Shown here one piece after another: positions 1 to 7,654 of a stretch of 35,103 bases of DNA; within the stretch, counting starts at the first letter, position 1; every line of letters begins with the position of its first letter. A program made the position numbers and the translations under genes. The stretch comes from a virus: positions 1 through 35,103 of the IMG/VR virus record IMGVR_UViG_3300034683_000182; one strand, written 5' to 3'. The notes beneath the pieces are model-generated. The model ran no database searches, had not been told where the DNA came from, and worked only from the letters and a program-made list of their open reading frames with translations.

Positions 1-23
1 AATTTTCATTTAATCTTCCTCCA

Positions 24-67
24 TATACATTACACGCAGAAATTTAAAAAAATTTTTGTAATGTATA
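24..67. repeat. 44-bp dyad with perfect 11-bp arms
   Basis: TATACATTACA (24-34) is the exact reverse complement of TGTAATGTATA (57-67), with a 22-base AT-rich spacer. The dyad lies between the tail-operon terminator and the ribosome site (GGAGGAAG) of the zinc-ribbon/recombinase pair that follows on the minus strand. It could be an operator, an mRNA leader hairpin, or the target of the adjacent tyrosine recombinase. A second copy lies at 34991-35034 because of the terminal repeat. The structure is seen; its role is inferred. Confidence 0.55.
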
Positions 68-81
68 AAAAGGTTTCCTCT

Positions 82-114
82 AAAAAAATAACGAGGGAAA
101 ATTATCCCTCGTTA
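82..114 (-). terminator. Intrinsic terminator of the tail/late operon
   Basis: A perfect 10-bp stem (89-98 with 105-114) has a 6-base loop and, on the minus strand, is followed by a run of seven T (complement of 82-88). It lies just past the last tail gene. Reaching the recombinase and lysis genes beyond it would need read-through or a new promoter. Confidence 0.85.
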
Positions 115-137
115 CTTCACAATTTTTAACTATTGTG

Positions 138-272
138 CTATACAATCTCTGCGAATATCTGCTCTACAACATCTCTTAAATTAAATAATCTCGGCACTTC
201 TTGAGCCGTATATATCCCCATCATTACAAGCGAAACCCATGTCTTTACGATAATAGAATCTTTATTAAACAT
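138..272 (-). CDS. Small CD1375/XkdX-like phage protein, copy 1
   Basis: A 44-residue protein beginning MFNKDSIIVKTW and containing GIYTAQEVPRLFNLRD. Peptides with a 'YT..xVP.LFNLR' core are common as the last small gene after the tail fibre in PBSX-like Firmicutes phages (XkdX or CD1375 family); no molecular function is known. It follows its paralogue by 1 base, and its ribosome site (GGGAGG) sits inside the 3' end of that gene. The ATG at 272 fits the spacing. It is the last gene before the terminator. The family call is from memory of the pattern. Confidence 0.75.
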   Translation of the reverse strand: MFNKDSIIVKTWVSLVMMGIYTAQEVPRLFNLRDVVEQIFAEIV

Positions 273-273
273 A

Positions 274-411
274 CTATACTACCTCCCTGTCTAAAATTGA
301 ATAAACTATATCTCTAAGATTAAAAAGTGCTGGAACATCCTCTCTTTTGTAAACACCCATTTTCACTAAATCAACCCAAGTTTTAACAACCATTGAATTT
401 TCGTTAAACAT
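274..411 (-). CDS. Small CD1375/XkdX-like phage protein, copy 2
   Basis: A 45-residue protein, MFNENSMVVKTWVDLVKMG then ...VPALFNLRDIV. By eye about half of its residues match the gene at 138-272, with the same W, YxxxxVPxLFNLRD core and length, so the two are a tandem duplication. The ATG at 411 directly follows the TAG of the upstream gene (412-414), and its GGGAGG site lies inside that gene, implying tight translational coupling. Function is unknown; the position suggests a tail-associated or assembly role. Confidence 0.75.
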   Translation of the reverse strand: MFNENSMVVKTWVDLVKMGVYKREDVPALFNLRDIVYSILDREVV

Positions 412-798
412 CTACATACCTCCCATTGCCATTATTAGATTTGTTAATTCTGCTATTGCAATCATATTATCCATTTGCATCTGTGCCATAGCCATTGTCA
501 TTTCCATAGTCAACTGTTGTTCGCTTGTCGGCTGTGGTGGTAAAGTTGGAAACAAATTCTCTTTTTCTTCTTCTGCAAGCTCCAATAATCCACCATCAAA
601 TTTGTAGTTAAACCTACCCTTATTGTCAATTAAACCTTTTTCTAAATATTGACTTTGTGCATGTGAGTATTTATCTCCATATCCTTCGTCGATTTCAATA
701 TAATCATTTATATCTGTTAAAAAAATTGATGAATTTATTTGCTTTACTACTTTACTTTCATCCAATTTTACATATACTTTAATCTTTTGTGATTCCAT
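412..798 (-). CDS. Hypothetical protein following the tail fibre
   Basis: A 128-residue protein. The N-terminal half is a mixed soluble region (MESQKIKVYVKLDESKVV...), then a proline-rich hinge (FPTLPPQPTSEQQ near residues 84-96), then a hydrophobic, methionine-rich helical tail (MEMTMAMAQMQMDN...LIMAMGG). The fold 'soluble domain, PPQPT linker, short helix' and the place right after the fibre resemble small fibre-associated or fibre-chaperone proteins of clostridial phages, but I do not recognise a named family. Start ATG 798 has a full AGGAGGTG site. Confidence 0.7.
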   Translation of the reverse strand: MESQKIKVYVKLDESKVVKQINSSIFLTDINDYIEIDEGYGDKYSHAQSQYLEKGLIDNKGRFNYKFDGGLLELAEEEKENLFPTLPPQPTSEQQLTMEMTMAMAQMQMDNMIAIAELTNLIMAMGGM

Positions 799-809
799 TA
801 ATTCACCTC

Positions 810-1817
810 CTAGTAAATTTCAGCATCGGCTACACCACTGAAAGTAAATCTTGTACCAATAGCTAGATTTGATAATGTGTATCCGAAAAATGAATTAACA
901 TTAGGAGCTCCCATAGTAATGTAACTACTTGGTGTTTGCATCGCTCCATCAATTTGTAACGAGGTTATAGTTTGCACTGGTTCTATCCTTTTTGTTGCCT
1001 TATAAGGAAAACAAAATTCATAAGCTGATAGAGTAGATGGGTTAATTGGTAGTCTTTCTGAATGGTAAAAAGTCTCATAATATCTCTGACAACTAGCCAA
1101 CTCTTCCGCATAGCTCTTAGGATGAAATGGTGTTGCAACAGAACCAAATTCAAGCTTTACATTTGAAATATCAATAGTTCTACCAGCTACATTATCTCTA
1201 AATAAATAAAGAGTTAAATAGTGCTCGGTACCAAACGTCTTGTTTTTTAAATCTGGAACTTGAATCGTTACTTCATACTTTTTAAAGTTTTCAGTTACAT
1301 CAAATTCTGAATAATGAAAAATTTCTTCTGTCCCCAATCCATAATTTCCAGCGAGTGCCAATCCAGTTCTAAAATTATTTCCTATGACCCTCGCCCAGAA
1401 AGAAAGAGTCAAAGTTTTGTTAGAAAACTGTTTAAGATTTTCTATATTTTGTGTCAAACTTCCCAAGAAATTACTATTTCTTGTAACCCTTATGATGCTA
1501 AGCTCGGGGCGAAGAGCAGAACTTTCTCTTATAATGGTATGTGAACATCCTGCAGTCCCTCTTATCATCCATCTATCAGCAGAATAAAAGTCTATAGTTT
1601 TGTTTACAAATTCTGTCCCTCTCTGCCAAATTTGAAAATCTCCATTGATAAGCAGATTTGGATTCGTTAATTGTGCCAATTGCGTAGCAGTCTGACCAGC
1701 ATTTTGGTCTATTTTATCCCAGTTTTCATTCATCATAGTTGTGATATTAAAGGTCTGGTCCTTATCTGCTATAGGGTCTTTTTTGTATAAATTTAAATTA
1801 GTTGTATTGCTAGCCAA
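810..1817 (-). CDS. Tail fibre / receptor-binding structural protein
   Basis: A 335-residue protein if translation begins at TTG 1817, which lies 8 bases after AGGAGG; an upstream in-frame TTG at 1838 precedes the ribosome site and is unlikely. The N-terminus (NLNLYKKDP..DKDQTFNI..MMNENWDKID) is the signature of Firmicutes tail-fibre N-termini that dock on the baseplate. The middle (LLINGDFQIWQRG..., residues 54-220) resembles a beta-sandwich carbohydrate-binding module, so the C-terminal two thirds likely recognise a host surface glycan. It overlaps the 3' end of the XkdU-like gene by 8 bases. Confidence 0.8.
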   Translation of the reverse strand: MASNTTNLNLYKKDPIADKDQTFNITTMMNENWDKIDQNAGQTATQLAQLTNPNLLINGDFQIWQRGTEFVNKTIDFYSADRWMIRGTAGCSHTIIRESSALRPELSIIRVTRNSNFLGSLTQNIENLKQFSNKTLTLSFWARVIGNNFRTGLALAGNYGLGTEEIFHYSEFDVTENFKKYEVTIQVPDLKNKTFGTEHYLTLYLFRDNVAGRTIDISNVKLEFGSVATPFHPKSYAEELASCQRYYETFYHSERLPINPSTLSAYEFCFPYKATKRIEPVQTITSLQIDGAMQTPSSYITMGAPNVNSFFGYTLSNLAIGTRFTFSGVADAEIY

Positions 1818-2355
1818 TAGGCTCACCTCCTGAAGCAAATTTATCTAATGTTAATGACTCCATTTGCTCTAATGTTAAAACTTCATGGATGTCTTTTATA
1901 AGCAGATATTTGAACAAATAAATAACCCCTAGATGAGCGGGTTTAGCAAGGTCTATTTCTTTTTTAAGACTATTAACATCACTTGGTGCTCCATATTCTC
2001 CTATAAATTTAATCTGTATTCTACCATTAACAAATCCTACTTCTATTTCTCCATTTTTCCAGCTATCTGCTATCGCTTGAAGTAGATATATATCTGATTT
2101 ACCACTGTTTTTCCATCTAGCTTCTAAAATACTTCTCTTGTCTTCTAATGATGTACTAGCAGGAATCTTGATATCTAACTGCTTAGCTAATATATCAGCG
2201 CCCCAAGTCATCGTATCAAACCAGAATTGCTTTTCAATATCCTCTAAAGCTAGCTCTATTTCATCAATCGATAATTCTATAGAGTTAGTAAGGTCTATAA
2301 CATAAGGGTCTTTTCTTACTAACTTATGCATTAATTCTATAATTTTATTTTCCAT
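1810..2355 (-). CDS. Baseplate protein, XkdU/YmfQ-like (DUF2313)
   Basis: A 181-residue protein with the family feature of a conserved 'LE..W..DTMTWGADILAKQLDI' segment (residues about 40-62) followed by 'LEDKRSILEARWKNSGKSDIY'. The PBSX XkdU / Mu gp48 group sits at the baseplate wedge next to the J protein, and this gene lies exactly there, between the J homologue and the fibre. ATG 2355 has an AGGAGGCC ribosome site. Confidence 0.82.
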   Translation of the reverse strand: MENKIIELMHKLVRKDPYVIDLTNSIELSIDEIELALEDIEKQFWFDTMTWGADILAKQLDIKIPASTSLEDKRSILEARWKNSGKSDIYLLQAIADSWKNGEIEVGFVNGRIQIKFIGEYGAPSDVNSLKKEIDLAKPAHLGVIYLFKYLLIKDIHEVLTLEQMESLTLDKFASGGEPIG

Positions 2356-2365
2356 ATCAGGCCTC

Positions 2366-3466
2366 CTAAGTTAAAGTAACAGAGCCTAATATAGCGACTT
2401 GCTCATTACCAATATTTACATTAGCAGTAGTATTATTTAACTTTAAATTCTGATAATCTGCTACCCCATCAGTTTGCACTATAATACTTCCTACTATCGC
2501 ATAACTTATATAGTTTTGCTTGAAAGCTATAGCTTGCAGATATGCAGTAATATTTTCTTCAATATTTGTTTTTACTTCTTCCGCAAGATATCCTTCTTCT
2601 TCCATAATGTCTACTGACACATTAAGCACGAAACCTACAGCACTTATTACAGTACAGTAAGCTCCTATTGGTGCTTGTCCTGAACCAGTACCCCATAATG
2701 TCCATCTGTTTTCTTCTGCTATGAAGCTTCCTTTAGGATCTATATATTCCTGGACTGCATTTACAATATCGCTTGAAGCTGGTTCTTTATTAGCATTAAT
2801 AACTACTACCTTTACAGTATTATCTCCATTCCATAAAGATATAACTTTAGCGTCTCCAGTTCCAGGAACTTCTTTTGCCCAAACCATATAGTGAAATACA
2901 TTACCACTAGTAGCAGGTCTTTGAATTGCTTCATAATATCTTTCTCTAAGAGCTGAATCTGATTCCTCTGCAAATCCATCATAGCTAGGTGCGATATTTG
3001 TAATAGATACTACACCTTGTATTGTGACTGGCATTAAAGTTATAGTATTTGCTCCTACATTTCCAGATTCTCCTGGAATTACAGCTTCAGCTAATATATT
3101 TCCACTACCTAGTATAGAAATTGCTTGAGTAGATGAAAACTGAGTACCTGCTTGAGTCTCAAACAAATCTCCTATATTTATATTAGCTTCACCTGTAATA
3201 GTTAATATAGCTTTAGCTTTTGTAGCTAGTTTTCTTTTTAGCCCTCTTCTTTGCTTTACATACCTAGTTAAATCCTCGCCCTCAAGATTATCTACATTAA
3301 CTTTATCAGTAAGCTCTTTAAGCTTATCATAAGTCTTATTTAGAACTATAGCTGTAGCTGCAGGAATATCATAAGTCAAATTCCCTTTGCTTTTTTCATA
3401 ATCATTTGATACATTATCTAAAATATCTTGCCTTAGCTGGTCTGTGGTCTTATACTCAAAACTCAC
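2366..3466 (-). CDS. Baseplate J-like wedge protein (XkdT-like)
   Basis: A 366-residue protein of the baseplate J / gp47 family: N-terminal 'LRQDILDNVSNDYEKSKGNLTYD', central 'GESGNVGANTITLMP' with 'ESDSALRERYYEAIQRPATSGN', and a C-terminal beta-rich domain. J proteins form the wedge that joins sheath contraction to fibre release. Start is GTG 3466, overlapping the TGA of the preceding XkdS-like gene as GTGA, so translation is probably coupled. Length fits XkdT relatives. Confidence 0.88.
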   Translation of the reverse strand: MSFEYKTTDQLRQDILDNVSNDYEKSKGNLTYDIPAATAIVLNKTYDKLKELTDKVNVDNLEGEDLTRYVKQRRGLKRKLATKAKAILTITGEANINIGDLFETQAGTQFSSTQAISILGSGNILAEAVIPGESGNVGANTITLMPVTIQGVVSITNIAPSYDGFAEESDSALRERYYEAIQRPATSGNVFHYMVWAKEVPGTGDAKVISLWNGDNTVKVVVINANKEPASSDIVNAVQEYIDPKGSFIAEENRWTLWGTGSGQAPIGAYCTVISAVGFVLNVSVDIMEEEGYLAEEVKTNIEENITAYLQAIAFKQNYISYAIVGSIIVQTDGVADYQNLKLNNTTANVNIGNEQVAILGSVTLT

Positions 3467-3912
3467 GCTGCAATCACCACGCTTTCACTAAATACAATGT
3501 TTTCATTCTCAGATGTAACTAAAGTAAATTCAACAATAAGCCTACTACCTTCTCTTTTTCCACTGTAATTAATTACTCTATTAATAAGTGGATATGCTGT
3601 TAGTTGCTCTTCAATCTGTCTTTTTAGCTCAGAGTTTACGAAACCTAAAGGTAAATTCTTATAACCTATAAAGCTGTAATCCATGCCATAATCATCGCTA
3701 TATATGATATATTTTTTAATTAAAGTTTTTAATGTCCACTTTACAAATTGCTGTATAGCTTCTGTCTTTGTAGTTTCAATTAGTTTGCCATCTTCCAATA
3801 AATAATTACCATTTTCAAAATCAAATTTATAAACCTTTCCAATGCGTGGGGCTATCTCTTCTGTCTGTTCCTGCAATATAAGGTTTATATCTGCGTTTGG
3901 AAATATATCCAT
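3463..3912 (-). CDS. Baseplate protein, XkdS-like (DUF2634, gp25-related)
   Basis: A 149-residue protein. Features recalled for this group are seen: an early 'YKFDFENGNYLLEDGKLIETT', then 'AIQQFVKWTLKTLIKKYIIYSDDYGMD' and a C-terminal beta strand pair. XkdS acts with XkdT at the baseplate inner ring. ATG 3912 has a GGGGGG site 6 bases upstream. The gene order XkdR-XkdS-XkdT is conserved with PBSX. Confidence 0.82.
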   Translation of the reverse strand: MDIFPNADINLILQEQTEEIAPRIGKVYKFDFENGNYLLEDGKLIETTKTEAIQQFVKWTLKTLIKKYIIYSDDYGMDYSFIGYKNLPLGFVNSELKRQIEEQLTAYPLINRVINYSGKREGSRLIVEFTLVTSENENIVFSESVVIAA

Positions 3913-3925
3913 GTCATGCCCCCTC

Positions 3926-4198
3926 TTATAGTTTTACTGCTTTATTTATTAAAAAATAAGTTTGAGAATCTTGAGTAGCAATTAATAACACTTCTTGTCC
4001 TGCTTCAAAATTAAATGTATCAGCTCCATTTGCTAAATAGAGATGCTCTTTTCCTAGCATTGCCTGCCCATCTAGGATAGATATTTTAGGAGGCACTTTA
4101 GATACTACAAGTCCAACAATAGCTCCAGTGTTAATTGCTTTTATACTTGCTTTTCCTTCTTCTTTCATCAGTTTTGCTAATTCGATATCCCAGTTCAC
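3926..4198 (-). CDS. XkdR-like baseplate protein (DUF2577)
   Basis: About 90 residues. The pattern 'ELAKLMKEEG...GAIVGLVVSKVPPKISILDGQAMLG' followed by a short beta C-terminus that ends KAVKL matches DUF2577 (XkdR), a small protein always found between the hub protein and XkdS. GTG 4198, 7 bases after GGGGG, is the better start; an in-frame TTG at 4204 is too close to the ribosome site. Confidence 0.8.
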   Translation of the reverse strand: MNWDIELAKLMKEEGKASIKAINTGAIVGLVVSKVPPKISILDGQAMLGKEHLYLANGADTFNFEAGQEVLLIATQDSQTYFLINKAVKL

Positions 4199-4200
4199 AA

Positions 4201-5196
4201 TCAAACCCCCTCTATAGTAAGGCTCATCTTGTGTATTCTGTTCTTATAGGTATGAGTACATTCTTTAACTAAATATTTCCCATTTAAGCCAGTTATAGGC
4301 TCTATAATTTCTAATATTCTTCCAGCTCTTACTAAATCTGAACCTAAAAGCTCTATAGTAGTATCTTCTGCAATCTTATTAAGCTCGGCAAGTTTGTTTT
4401 TAGCAATGTTCCTAGCTTGTGCTATATCTTTGCTATCTACACTTTCTATTTCTTGTAATAGCCCATATTTTTTAATACTAGAACTATCCTCTGCTTTAGC
4501 TGCTACTCTAGTGCTTTTTTCTTCTGAAGATACAATAAGGATACTGTTTTTCATATCAGCTATACTTCTAGACCTGCTCACGCTTCCTATTGCCTTAGTA
4601 ACATCAAAAGCTTGTATGTTGCTAGCAGGTTTAAACAAGCCTTTTACTATCAAATCAGTATATTTTTCTATATAAAATTTTCCAATTCTCATTTCTTTTC
4701 TAAATTTTATTCCTAATTCCTTTGTCACTTGCTCTAATATGTCTTCAATAATCTCTGCTATAGTCTTATCTTTGTATATAGCTGATATTAAAGTTGATAT
4801 AGGACAAATAGTACCTATAGCTATATTGAATTGATTACAGAGCTTTTTAATAGCTTCATCAGCTCGCATTTTATTAAATTGTATTATCGTTTTAGATTTA
4901 TTAAGATAAAAAGCAAAATCAAAAGCTGTAAAACTTCTGCTAAACCTTCCATCTATACTTTCATCTGTAACTATTCCTCTAAAAACTTCTACTCCGTTAT
5001 TGCTCAAAACAATCAAATCCCCCAGCTGCACTACTAGCTTAGGAAAATATCTAGCATCACTATTTGCGGTTGTAAACTGTAACTCCATGCCAAGAGTATC
5101 AATACTATCTCTCCAGCTTAAATCTCCACATAAGCCACTTATATCAAATCCTGCTCCTTCTCTAATTAAAAACACGCTGTAGTTATCTATAAGCAT
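4201..5196 (-). CDS. Baseplate hub protein, XkdQ-like
   Basis: A 331-residue protein of the hub family (gpD/gp27-like, PBSX XkdQ). Typical segments are 'LSWRDSIDTLGMELQFT', 'GVEVFRGIVTDESIDG', 'AFDFAFYLNKSKTIIQF', and 'VSRSRSIADMKNSILIVS', which are the two barrel domains and the loop that contacts the tube. It would form the trimeric ring between tail tube and spike. It lies between the XkdP- and XkdR-like genes, as in PBSX. ATG 5196 is preceded by GAAGGTGA. Confidence 0.85.
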   Translation of the reverse strand: MLIDNYSVFLIREGAGFDISGLCGDLSWRDSIDTLGMELQFTTANSDARYFPKLVVQLGDLIVLSNNGVEVFRGIVTDESIDGRFSRSFTAFDFAFYLNKSKTIIQFNKMRADEAIKKLCNQFNIAIGTICPISTLISAIYKDKTIAEIIEDILEQVTKELGIKFRKEMRIGKFYIEKYTDLIVKGLFKPASNIQAFDVTKAIGSVSRSRSIADMKNSILIVSSEEKSTRVAAKAEDSSSIKKYGLLQEIESVDSKDIAQARNIAKNKLAELNKIAEDTTIELLGSDLVRAGRILEIIEPITGLNGKYLVKECTHTYKNRIHKMSLTIEGV

Positions 5197-5197
5197 A

Positions 5198-5617
5198 TTA
5201 AGTCACCTTCACAAACACATATTCTTTAAACTCTAGTGTGTACTTGATATCTCCAGCCTTATCTAAAGAGTAAGTAAAGTTTTCAACTGTACATGGCATA
5301 TTCAATCTTTCTTGGCCATCTTTTGTAGTTATTACTATTCTGATAGGCACTCTTGCAGCTCTCCATCTATCAAGAAAATCTACATAAGCCCATCCGTTAG
5401 AAATGGCTCCTTGCTTAATCCAGCTGTATGCTTTATTTGGAAAAAACGAGTCTATAGATAGCGTTCTAAGACCTAAGGTACCTATTAGATTTAATTCGCC
5501 TTGACTTATGGTTTCAAATACTTCATTCTTTGCAGGCTTTTCAACCCCAGTATCAGGGGGCACAACTGGAAATACTAATATTTCTTGATTATTATTTGCA
5601 CTTACTACAATATCCAC
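5198..5617 (-). CDS. XkdP-like baseplate/tail protein lacking LysM
   Basis: A 139-residue protein beginning at GTG 5617 after GGGGGG. Residues 30-139 (ISQGELNLIGTLGLRTLSIDSFFP...FLDRWRAARVPIRIVIT) match the N-terminal domain of XkdP-type proteins that follow the tape measure. PBSX XkdP carries a C-terminal LysM domain; here the protein stops after the '..LEFKEYVFV' strand and no LysM is visible. It is probably the minimal baseplate or tube-associated version. Confidence 0.75.
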   Translation of the reverse strand: MDIVVSANNNQEILVFPVVPPDTGVEKPAKNEVFETISQGELNLIGTLGLRTLSIDSFFPNKAYSWIKQGAISNGWAYVDFLDRWRAARVPIRIVITTKDGQERLNMPCTVENFTYSLDKAGDIKYTLEFKEYVFVKVT

Positions 5618-5631
5618 GATATACCCCCCTT

Positions 5632-7440
5632 CTACATATTAGCTCTTGCGAGTTTAACTCTATTACTTATTGCACTTCCTACTATATTTACAAGATCATC
5701 TACTCCGTAAACATTTCCGTATATCTGAATAATAATTGGGCTATCAGTATTATTATTGTTATTAATGATTTTCTTGCTCTTATCAGCTGGGATAATAGTT
5801 TCTCCTGAAGATAATTGTCTAAGCTCTCCACCCTTTTCGTGAATCTGTGCTAAACCACCTTTAGAATAACTTGTTCCACTTGCATAAGCTGGAACTCTAG
5901 GTATATTCATGCTAAACTTCTTACCACCTATAATTGGTAACCAGTCTGGAGCATTAAATTTAAGACCATTCATTCCATCTATGACCCTATTTAATCCATT
6001 CACAAAGAAATTTATAAATGATCTAAAACTAGATTTTGCACTTTCAAAAACACCATTAAAGAAGGCAGGCACTTGTGAAAATGTAGCCTTTAAGCTACCC
6101 CACAATTCAAAAGCTTTTGCTTTTATTGTGTCCCAATTTTGATATAGTAGTATTCCTGCTCCAATAAGAAGGCCTATGGCTGTTATTATTAGTCCTATTG
6201 GATTAGCATTCATAACAGCATTTAATGCACCTTGAGCAACAGCTAGAATCTTTGTTTTAGCTGCTAAAAGTAATGTGGCTGTTTGAGTTGCTATTAAATA
6301 AGTTTTATAAGTTCCCCAAGCTAAACTAAGGCCTATTATAAAAGGTTTTATCGTAGACCAATTAGTTTTTATATAATTAAACATGTCTATCATTACTTTG
6401 ATTGAATCCAAAATTATATTTTTTGTTTTTAAAATAGTACTATTCAAAACTGGTAAAATCTTTTCTGATATTTCTTTAATAGGACCTTGCATCTTCAACC
6501 ATCCAGCTCTAACTTTTGGCAATAAATTATTAGAAACAAAATTTAAAACTGGAACCATGTTTTTTCTTATTGAGTTTGAAATTTTTACAATTGTATCTAT
6601 TAAAGCTAAAGTTTTAGTTTGAATTTTAGGAATTTTATTAAAAAACCAGTTAGCTACATTGGCCATAATAGGAAGAACTTTTTTTCCTACTTCTTCTTTG
6701 TAGTCTCCCCAGCTATTAGTCATTTGCTGAATTTTACCCTGGTCAGTCTTGGCCATGGCATCATTAACTCCACCTACATTCATTTTTAGAACTTCGGCTA
6801 AAGTTGCTGCTTTTTCTTCTTCGGTTCCAAATTTCAATACTTTTTCTTGAGCTTTAGTAAAATTAATACCAACTCTAGATAGTGCTCCTACTTGTCCATT
6901 CATTACTTTTCCAAATAAATTACCTATCTGAGTAGCATCTTGTTGAGTAGCGTTCAATCCTTTAGTTTGTGCTAGTAAATCTAGCATTCCTGGAGTTAAC
7001 TTTTCTATAGTTGATGCTTGAAGCTGAAAAGTCCCTAATTGTTGCATTCCAGATATAGTGACTTCATCACCTATAACACCTATGTTTTGTTGTGCGCTAG
7101 CATATTTTTTAAGACCTTCTATATGCTTATCAGTCATACCTTTTGTATTTTTAAGCACTGCACTTAATTTAGTTTCTGCTTCAATTTGTGCCTTAGCTCC
7201 TGCCACACTATCGGCTAAGAAATTTTTAGCAGAACTAAAACCCATGTATGCAGCTCCTAAACCTATAGCACCTTTAGCCATGCTTTTAAAAGAACCTACT
7301 GCTGTATTGCTCATTCTTTTAATTTGGCTTGTAGCTAATTTTGCCTGTTTAGTAAATTTCTTTGTATTGTCAGTAGTTTTCTTCAAAGGGCTAGAAAATC
7401 TATCCTTCAAATTTAAAATCGTATTAATTGCCTTTGCCAT
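5632..7440 (-). CDS. Tail tape measure protein
   Basis: A 602-residue protein. The N-terminal 60 residues are basic and helical (LNLKDRFSSPLKKTTDNTKK), followed by a Gly/Ala hydrophobic stretch and the conserved tape-measure core 'SGMQQLGTF...NATQQDATQIGNLFGKVMNGQVGALSRVGI' (about residues 125-195). Hydrophobic segments occur near residues 365-435. The C-terminus has the 'YASGTSYSKGGLAQIHEKGGE' motif that precedes the baseplate end. It sets tail length by spanning the tube. At 602 residues it is short for a myophage and predicts a short tail. ATG 7440 follows AGGTAGGTG. Confidence 0.9.
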   Translation of the reverse strand: MAKAINTILNLKDRFSSPLKKTTDNTKKFTKQAKLATSQIKRMSNTAVGSFKSMAKGAIGLGAAYMGFSSAKNFLADSVAGAKAQIEAETKLSAVLKNTKGMTDKHIEGLKKYASAQQNIGVIGDEVTISGMQQLGTFQLQASTIEKLTPGMLDLLAQTKGLNATQQDATQIGNLFGKVMNGQVGALSRVGINFTKAQEKVLKFGTEEEKAATLAEVLKMNVGGVNDAMAKTDQGKIQQMTNSWGDYKEEVGKKVLPIMANVANWFFNKIPKIQTKTLALIDTIVKISNSIRKNMVPVLNFVSNNLLPKVRAGWLKMQGPIKEISEKILPVLNSTILKTKNIILDSIKVMIDMFNYIKTNWSTIKPFIIGLSLAWGTYKTYLIATQTATLLLAAKTKILAVAQGALNAVMNANPIGLIITAIGLLIGAGILLYQNWDTIKAKAFELWGSLKATFSQVPAFFNGVFESAKSSFRSFINFFVNGLNRVIDGMNGLKFNAPDWLPIIGGKKFSMNIPRVPAYASGTSYSKGGLAQIHEKGGELRQLSSGETIIPADKSKKIINNNNNTDSPIIIQIYGNVYGVDDLVNIVGSAISNRVKLARANM

Positions 7441-7477
7441 TGTTTCACCTACCTTCTAGGCAAAATAAAGAGAAGGG

Positions 7478-7654
7478 TTATTCCCCTCCTCTAAATAATT
7501 GGCTATATTTTTCTTCTTCATCTTTTAAAAATTTTTCCATGCTAGCATGATAAAACAAGCTTTCTGAGTAACTTAAATTTAAAAGATGGTCTAAATTGTG
7601 ACCTCTAGGAAGATAAAAAGCAACCATTTTCATCTTTCCATCTTCCTCTATTAG
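7478..7654 (-). CDS. -1 frameshift extension of the tail-assembly chaperone
   Basis: Reading on from the slippery site in the -1 frame, C7654 starts CTA ATA GAG... and 58 residues follow before TAA at 7478-7480. An internal ATG at 7633 in the same frame would give a free 51-residue protein (MKMVAFYLPRGHNLDHLL...), but no good ribosome site precedes it. The segment is the counterpart of the T part of lambda gpG-T and of E' in P2: it binds the tape measure while the shared N-terminal part binds tube subunits. Fusion length would be about 185 residues. Confidence 0.82.
   Translation of the reverse strand, partial: LIEEDGKMKMVAFYLPRGHNLDHLLNLSYSESLFYHASMEKFLKDEEEKYSQLFRGGE

Larger units (their letters stand above)
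1..136. repeat. Terminal direct repeat, left copy
   Basis: Positions 1-136 match 34968-35103 base for base except at position 127 (T here, A at 35094). The repeat holds the start codon and ribosome site of the zinc-ribbon gene, a 44-bp dyad and the terminator of the tail operon. Gene order reads sensibly across the join: tail genes, terminator, zinc-ribbon gene, recombinase, lysis. This indicates a circular or circularly permuted molecule whose contig ends overlap. Genuine terminal redundancy of packaged DNA is a less likely alternative. Confidence 0.9.

Noticed and set aside
1-136. Terminal repeat as attL/attR of an integrated prophage
   Set aside because: No host sequence is seen on either side, the repeat lies between tail and recombinase genes rather than next to the serine integrase, and the ends coincide with the window ends.
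810-1817. Invertible tail-fibre segment driven by the nearby tyrosine recombinase
   Set aside because: No inverted repeats flank the fibre gene and no partial alternative fibre ends are present.
4394-5182. Plus-strand open frames within the baseplate genes
   Set aside because: They lie antisense to well-supported genes, lack ribosome sites and show hydrophobic, low-complexity content typical of complementary frames.
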